DNA of 64,000 nucleotides, from NCBI RefSeq assembly GCF_041956535.1, contig NW_027192197.1, forward strand, positions 135,829 through 199,828. Reading direction: 5' to 3'. Position numbers and translations under genes: made by a program. The notes under the pieces were generated by a model. That model was not told the origin of the DNA. It saw only the letters and a list, made by a program, of their open reading frames with translations, and searched no databases. How positions within the stretch are numbered: the stretch's first letter is position 1; every line of letters starts with the position of its first letter. Positions 57,164 to 64,000 of the stretch are shown piece by piece. Origin of the DNA: Calcarisporiella thermophila CBS 279.70 (lineage: Eukaryota; Calcarisporiellomycota).

Positions 57164-58860
57164 TTATTTACAGACGTTAGTACCCATCCATCGTCGGCAG
57201 CGCTGTCCTTTGGCACAGTCCGAATCTACAGAGCATACACAAAAATCTTCAAGCGCACAATGCTTCGTATTAGCGGGGAGTTGTACAGCATCAGTCAGCC
57301 CAAGGATTCGGCGCCCGAAATTATTCAAAAAGATCCCTTTGGGATCGTAGCGCGATACAATCTCTGCGAATTTCTTTGCATTGGGGTACTTGCTGAAAAA
57401 CATCTTCTTTGACGAGTAGTACAAGCCGTTCTTTCCGTGGTGAGCACGCCCATCTACCTTGTCCGCCTAGGTAATATATTTGGGAACATAAAATAGGTTA
57501 GAAAAGTGGACCCAGCAGAACGATTAGAGAACTAGGATCTAACACTTACAAGTAGTTGCGTGATGGCCTGGTATGATGCCAAGCCTAACCGCGGCTTATT
57601 GATTTCATCTCTGCGCATCACGCTAAGTAAATCGATGTGGACAGACTCGCGACCTGACTCCAAAGCTACTAGCGACTTCGCAGCCCTGGTAAACCTGAAA
57701 TTGATGCCATAGAGCGGGAAGGAAACAGGGGCTTCATTGTATACTGCTCGAATCGTATGCACCACCTCATCAAGCCGATGTATGTCAAAAGACAGAGCAA
57801 TGGCATTGTCTCTAACGGGTAGAGCCTTTGGCGTCCATGCACAGTTTCGACAACGGCTTACGAGGATTTTGTGAGAATATCCAGTACCAGGGTTCTTGGG
57901 GGTGACTCCATCCTCGGTGAGGACAAGAGGCTTTCCCGGAGCTCGACGATACAGCGACAGTTGAGTTATACCTTGATACAAGAACATATTCGGTTGGAGT
58001 TTTAAGGCTTGGCTAAGTTCAAACAGCGTGCTGTAGCCCGCGACCGCGAGGGGTGGAATGTCGGGAATCAAATTCATTTTAACGTCTCCATCTTCCTCGC
58101 AAGTGGTATAGTTTCCGGCTGACACGACAACCGAGCGGGTCGATGGGAACCACCAGAGTTGAAAGAAATCAATCTTGCGAGCCATTGCCAATGCCTGGCC
58201 GTTGAGGAGGATGTCCTCCGAAGCACGGTAGTTGTGGATCCTGATCTTGAACTGTGGAACGACAGGAAGTGTCACGTCTACTATGATCCCCAGTAGGCCA
58301 AGATGGACGCGAAAAGCAGCAAAATCGGGTGAATCTGCATTAATACGACGCAGTCTGCCGTTCGCGTCTACAAACGTCATACCGACAGCGAGCTCCGAGA
58401 GAGTGGCCGGGTGCAGAAGTGAGCTGCCATGTGCACCGGTGGCAATCGCACCTCCAACCGAGATGCCCCCAAACGAAGGAGCATGTTCTAGTGCAAGCCC
58501 TTTTGAGTGAAGTTTTGTCATCAAATCCAATATCTCTAGGCCTGCGCCTGCTGTCACCGTCATGTCGTTGTTGTATTTGACATTTCGAATATTTTCCATG
58601 AAAATAGCGATTCCTTCGGTGCAAAAATTGTCATTCCCAGAGTGCCGGCTGCCGACTGCTTTGACCGTTTGGTTTCTGCGCGCGGCTTCTCTGACAATGG
58701 TCTGGATTTCGGCCACAGTTTTTGGATAAAGGATGGCGGCGGCATTGCATTTAATGGTTCGCTTATACGTGGTGTATTGGACGCCACGCGCAGTAGATGC
58801 TAATAAAATAATGAGTGAAAAGATAAGTAATGAGGGGAAGGGGAGCCGTAACAGCTTCAT
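57164..58860 (-). CDS. Secreted aldonolactone oxidase-like FAD enzyme (GULLO type), copy B
   Basis: Exons 57550-58860 and 57164-57466; 537 aa. Signal peptide MKLLRLPFPSLLIFSLIILL. The core motifs match copy A (VGSRHSGNDNFCTEG, GGAIATGAHGSSLLHPATLS) and the intron sits at the same place, just before the lactone-oxidase HxGK motif, here RAHHGKNG. Trp of HWxK is thus replaced in both copies, by His here and Phe in copy A. The C-terminal Cys-rich tail (HCALEDFCVCSVDSDC) is again present. The gene is 273 bp upstream of copy A on the same strand, a clear tandem duplication with considerable divergence. Substrate uncertain; erythroascorbate-type lactones or extracellular sugar acids are candidates. 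Confidence 0.9.
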
Positions 58861-59670
58861 TGCAAGAGCATCTATGAACGCGCGACTTGGTATGGAAATT
58901 CGGGATGAGGATACGCACCTTCAGCCTCGACAATAAAGCCTTTATATGTCCTCGTATTCCAGGAGCCCAAGTTTAACCTAATCGACAACCTCCTGCATGA
59001 TCTCCCGATTAGAACGGACTGGAAAGAGTGTACGGTGATGATAGTATGTCGTGTAAATATAAAAGTGCATCTAATATTATATATATTAAGAAAGAGGAGT
59101 AAGCATTCCGGCTCCAGTGCAGAGCCTTGGTCAATAGGAAACTGAGGCACGAGGTTTCAAACAAGCTTGCGACTTGAGATATTTAATTTTGCAGGCACCC
59201 TTATGATGTCGAGTGGCCTCGGGAAGCGTACATAGGGTTATGCAGATTTAGATAATCCATCAAATGAGAGAATTACTGGAAAAGAATCAAAATCCAAAAA
59301 AAAAAGAAAAACAAACGAAAACAAAAACAGTATATGTGAAGTAAAAAAAAAGAAACGAAAATGCATAGCGAAATATCTGGGATTTACAATTGTCAATCTT
59401 TCAACTCAATTCAAGACATATATCCTACATGACTTGCGACAGAGCAGCCCAACTCTACTTGCAAATATGCTCCGCGCGATTATAAATGAAAGCAGCTCGA
59501 TAGGCAGGGTAGGGCGCAATGTCTCCGGGTGTTCCTCGCTCCAGTATAAAGTGGCGAGAAACATCCTTAACATAAATTTTGCAAAATTGCTACCAAGTGG
59601 CCTGTACAGTGAACCCGTAGGCAACACAATATTAGAACAATAAAACCTAAGCATACACTCCTCTCTACCA
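58861..59670. other. Intergenic region
   Basis: Promoter of GULLO copy B and 3' region of the KDM4 gene; A-rich stretch near 59296-59355. No exon seen. Confidence 0.45.
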
Positions 59671-62214
<2,544 letters not shown>

Positions 62215-62448
62215 GAAATCTCTCTTATTCCGGAGCTTCTTCTCGGGGTAGTCCAGAGATGATGTTGAACAGATTATAGAGGGGGGGGGGTGTCAACAGT
62301 CGCTACAAGGAGTTAAGGGCTGGTGGTGTGACTCGGGCTGAGAGGAATAAAAAAAAGTGAGCGGATAAGCCACCCATAATTCTTTCAAAAGTGCTTCGAA
62401 TGGAAAATCTAATGTGGGAGTGAATATGAAATTTTAATATATTTATTG
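62215..62448. other. Short intergenic region with poly-G tract
   Basis: KDM4 promoter region and 3' end of the next gene. Ten consecutive G at 62281-62290. Confidence 0.5.
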
Positions 62449-64000
62449 CTACATTCTCTCTAAAGGCTCCACTCCCAGAAGCTTGAGTCCAGAGCCAAGC
62501 ACACATCTCGCTGACCATAACAGCAACCATCGTGCATCTGCTACAGCTGATTGCCTTCCTTTGACACGCAAGACCCTGTGGGCCTCTGAGAGGGCGTGTG
62601 CTAGTTCAAATAATATAGACATCAATGGCTGAGGATCCATGGATTGATGTGAGAGGAGAACAGCATTAGGATATCTCATCAAAATTGATGCCAGAACAAT
62701 CACTTCATCGCCATGGAGCAGACTCAGATCGGCATTGGGGTCTAATCGAACGCATGCTTTTCGCTCGATCCTAAAGTGACAAAAAAAATACACAATCAGA
62801 GCTCTCAAGGAATCGAGCTATTCAGCCGATCTTGTTTACCCGCACAAGCGCGCATGCGTATATTCCAAATAAACACCACTGTCTCCCCTCACATCCATTA
62901 GTCTGTCCCAGTCAAAAACGACCTCTCTTGTTCGGCGAATCTGCTCAATCTGAGTTAACACCGCGGCTTTTGCGGCGCCACGCGCTGTTCTCGACACGAC
63001 CTCTTCAATTTTATCCTCCTTGCTAAGCTCTAGCACCAGCTCGTCCAATTTTCCCTCGTTTTCACGCATGATCTGATCCATGGCATCTATTGCTCGTGCC
63101 ATCACCTCGCTTACAGAGGTCGAGATACCTCGCAAGGGGAGATATTCTACATGGTGGCACTGCTCCGAGTTAACAAGATGAAATGCTTGCTTAAAGTGCA
63201 GAGCACGGCGGTTGGGCGCTACGATGTAGATCGAGCTTGCGTATTGAAGATGGTGACGGAGAAAGGAGACATCATTGGCAAGTTCAGTTGGTTCGCCGGA
63301 TACTCTAAGTTTCGGGCGACCAAGTCCAAGAGAAGAGAGATCGAGAGTCTCGATGTCATCCGGCAAATTTGAACCTGAGGCTAGGTGCCCCCAAGCATGC
63401 CCTTTCGTCGGCTCGAAGCCGAGCACCTCGTGTTCTTCACTACACATTTTCCCATCAACCGAATTCTCTTCGCCATCCTTATTCATCTCTGTCCCCCTCC
63501 AGTCCTTCACTCTATGTACTTCACATCCTGAAAGCTCTAAAATTCTGGCCACGAATCCTGCTAATATTTTGCCCCGAATTTGATTTCCTATTTCGTTGCA
63601 CTGCATAGCACATACCACAACTTTTCTCCGTTCTTCCGAGCGTGGAAGAGCAGCAGACGAAAAGTTTCCTCCATCTTGCACTATCCGCTGTAAGATGAGC
63701 TTTAGAAATTCCTCTCTGTGCACTCTAAAATTGAGGAAAATTCCTTCGACATTGACTCCTGCAATGAGGTTGCTCGCTTTTATCTGATGTTTCCCAAGAT
63801 GAAGTAAGTTGAGGAAGATGAATATCAGATCTGCGAACCAATCACCTTCTCCGCTAACTCACTGGCCACGCTTGTACCGAACTCCTTAGTACCGGGTAGA
63901 AGACGAAGCACGGGTAGTGCCATTACCTCACAACGCGTGGGTTTTCGTATAATCTCGAGTGCATCTCGAATCTGGCGCTCCTTAATATCATGGGAAATCG
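62449..64000 (-). CDS. Arginyl-tRNA synthetase-like protein lacking HIGH and KMSKS motifs (partial, 5' beyond window)
   Basis: Exons 62449-62770, 62840-63783 and 63846 to the window edge. The upstream exon has an ArgRS N-domain-like piece (TSVASELAEK) joining to IAGVNVEGIFLNFRV, typical of the ArgRS N-terminal domain. The C-terminus is unmistakable: FDWDRLMDVRGDSGVYLEYT, HARLCG, then the DALR domain ending VLGSGLKLLGVEPLERM. The catalytic centre differs. Where SPNIAKPFHAGH is expected the sequence reads QCNEIGNQIRGK; the MSTRKG-type loop reads GISTSVSEV; and the region between is shortened by roughly 100 residues. It keeps IYIVAPNRRALHFKQAFHLV, matching ArgRS YVVxxxQxxHxxQ. So it looks like a catalytically dead ArgRS relative, as DALRD3 is in animals. 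The frame is open throughout. Confidence 0.82.

Overview
This window is a compact eukaryotic nuclear segment and almost certainly fungal. About thirty intron-bearing protein genes lie on both strands in 64 kb. Introns are mostly 60-115 nt, nearly all GT-AG, and intergenic gaps are usually 200-900 bp. Fungal markers are a HOG1-type MAP kinase with a TGY loop, a GPI-type chitin deacetylase, a NudE-family dynein regulator, a fungal-style G-alpha subunit, and several secreted Ser/Thr-rich or Cys-rich proteins. Gene density, and the retention of genes such as a TMEM135-like protein and a KDM4-type demethylase with an extended PHD, would suit an early-diverging lineage. That placement is inference. 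All coding frames use the standard code. I saw no rRNA, tRNA, CRISPR array or intact transposon.

Layout. 0.3-7.5 kb: a RING-finger membrane protein (5' end unresolved), a small heat-shock protein with strong heat-shock elements, a single-pass membrane protein with a PY-motif tail, an NC-motif protein, and a PRL phosphatase. 8-10 kb: ribosome-assembly factor NSA2 and ribosomal protein L12 share a 206-bp divergent promoter. 10.3-14.4 kb: HOG1 and a G-alpha subunit, divergent. 15.2-21.2 kb: a VAP-type ER protein, a secreted class-3 lipase and a chitin deacetylase. 21.4-25.9 kb: PRP40 and the cyclophilin-RRM protein PPIL4, divergent, both splicing-associated. 26-33.3 kb: HYPK, an unknown secreted protein, a flavin-reductase fusion, glutathione synthetase, and a short-chain dehydrogenase. 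33.8-35.4 kb: two adjacent Ser/Thr-rich GPI-type surface proteins. 36-43.5 kb: DNA polymerase alpha and a NudE homologue, divergent. 43.8-49.2 kb: a secreted Cys-rich protein, an orphan WD40 exon, cysteine desulfurase NFS1 and a bHLH factor. 50.3-52.2 kb: a decayed cytochrome P450. 53-58.9 kb: a TMEM135-like protein and two tandem aldonolactone-oxidase-like genes. 59.7-62.2 kb: a KDM4-type histone demethylase. 62.4 kb to the end: an arginyl-tRNA-synthetase-like protein lacking the catalytic signatures.

Functional threads. Several divergent pairs join genes of one process: ribosome assembly (NSA2/RPL12), splicing (PRP40/PPIL4) and signalling (HOG1/G-alpha). Redox chemistry recurs in glutathione synthetase, flavin reductase, SDR, lactone oxidases and P450. 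Three gene relics (31.9, 45.1 and 50.3-52.2 kb) show ongoing gene loss. The most interesting item is the ArgRS-like gene at the right edge: it keeps the tRNA-binding ends but has neither a HIGH nor a KMSKS-type motif. Gene models were spliced by eye from reading frame, splice consensus and family knowledge; total exon lengths were checked for frame.
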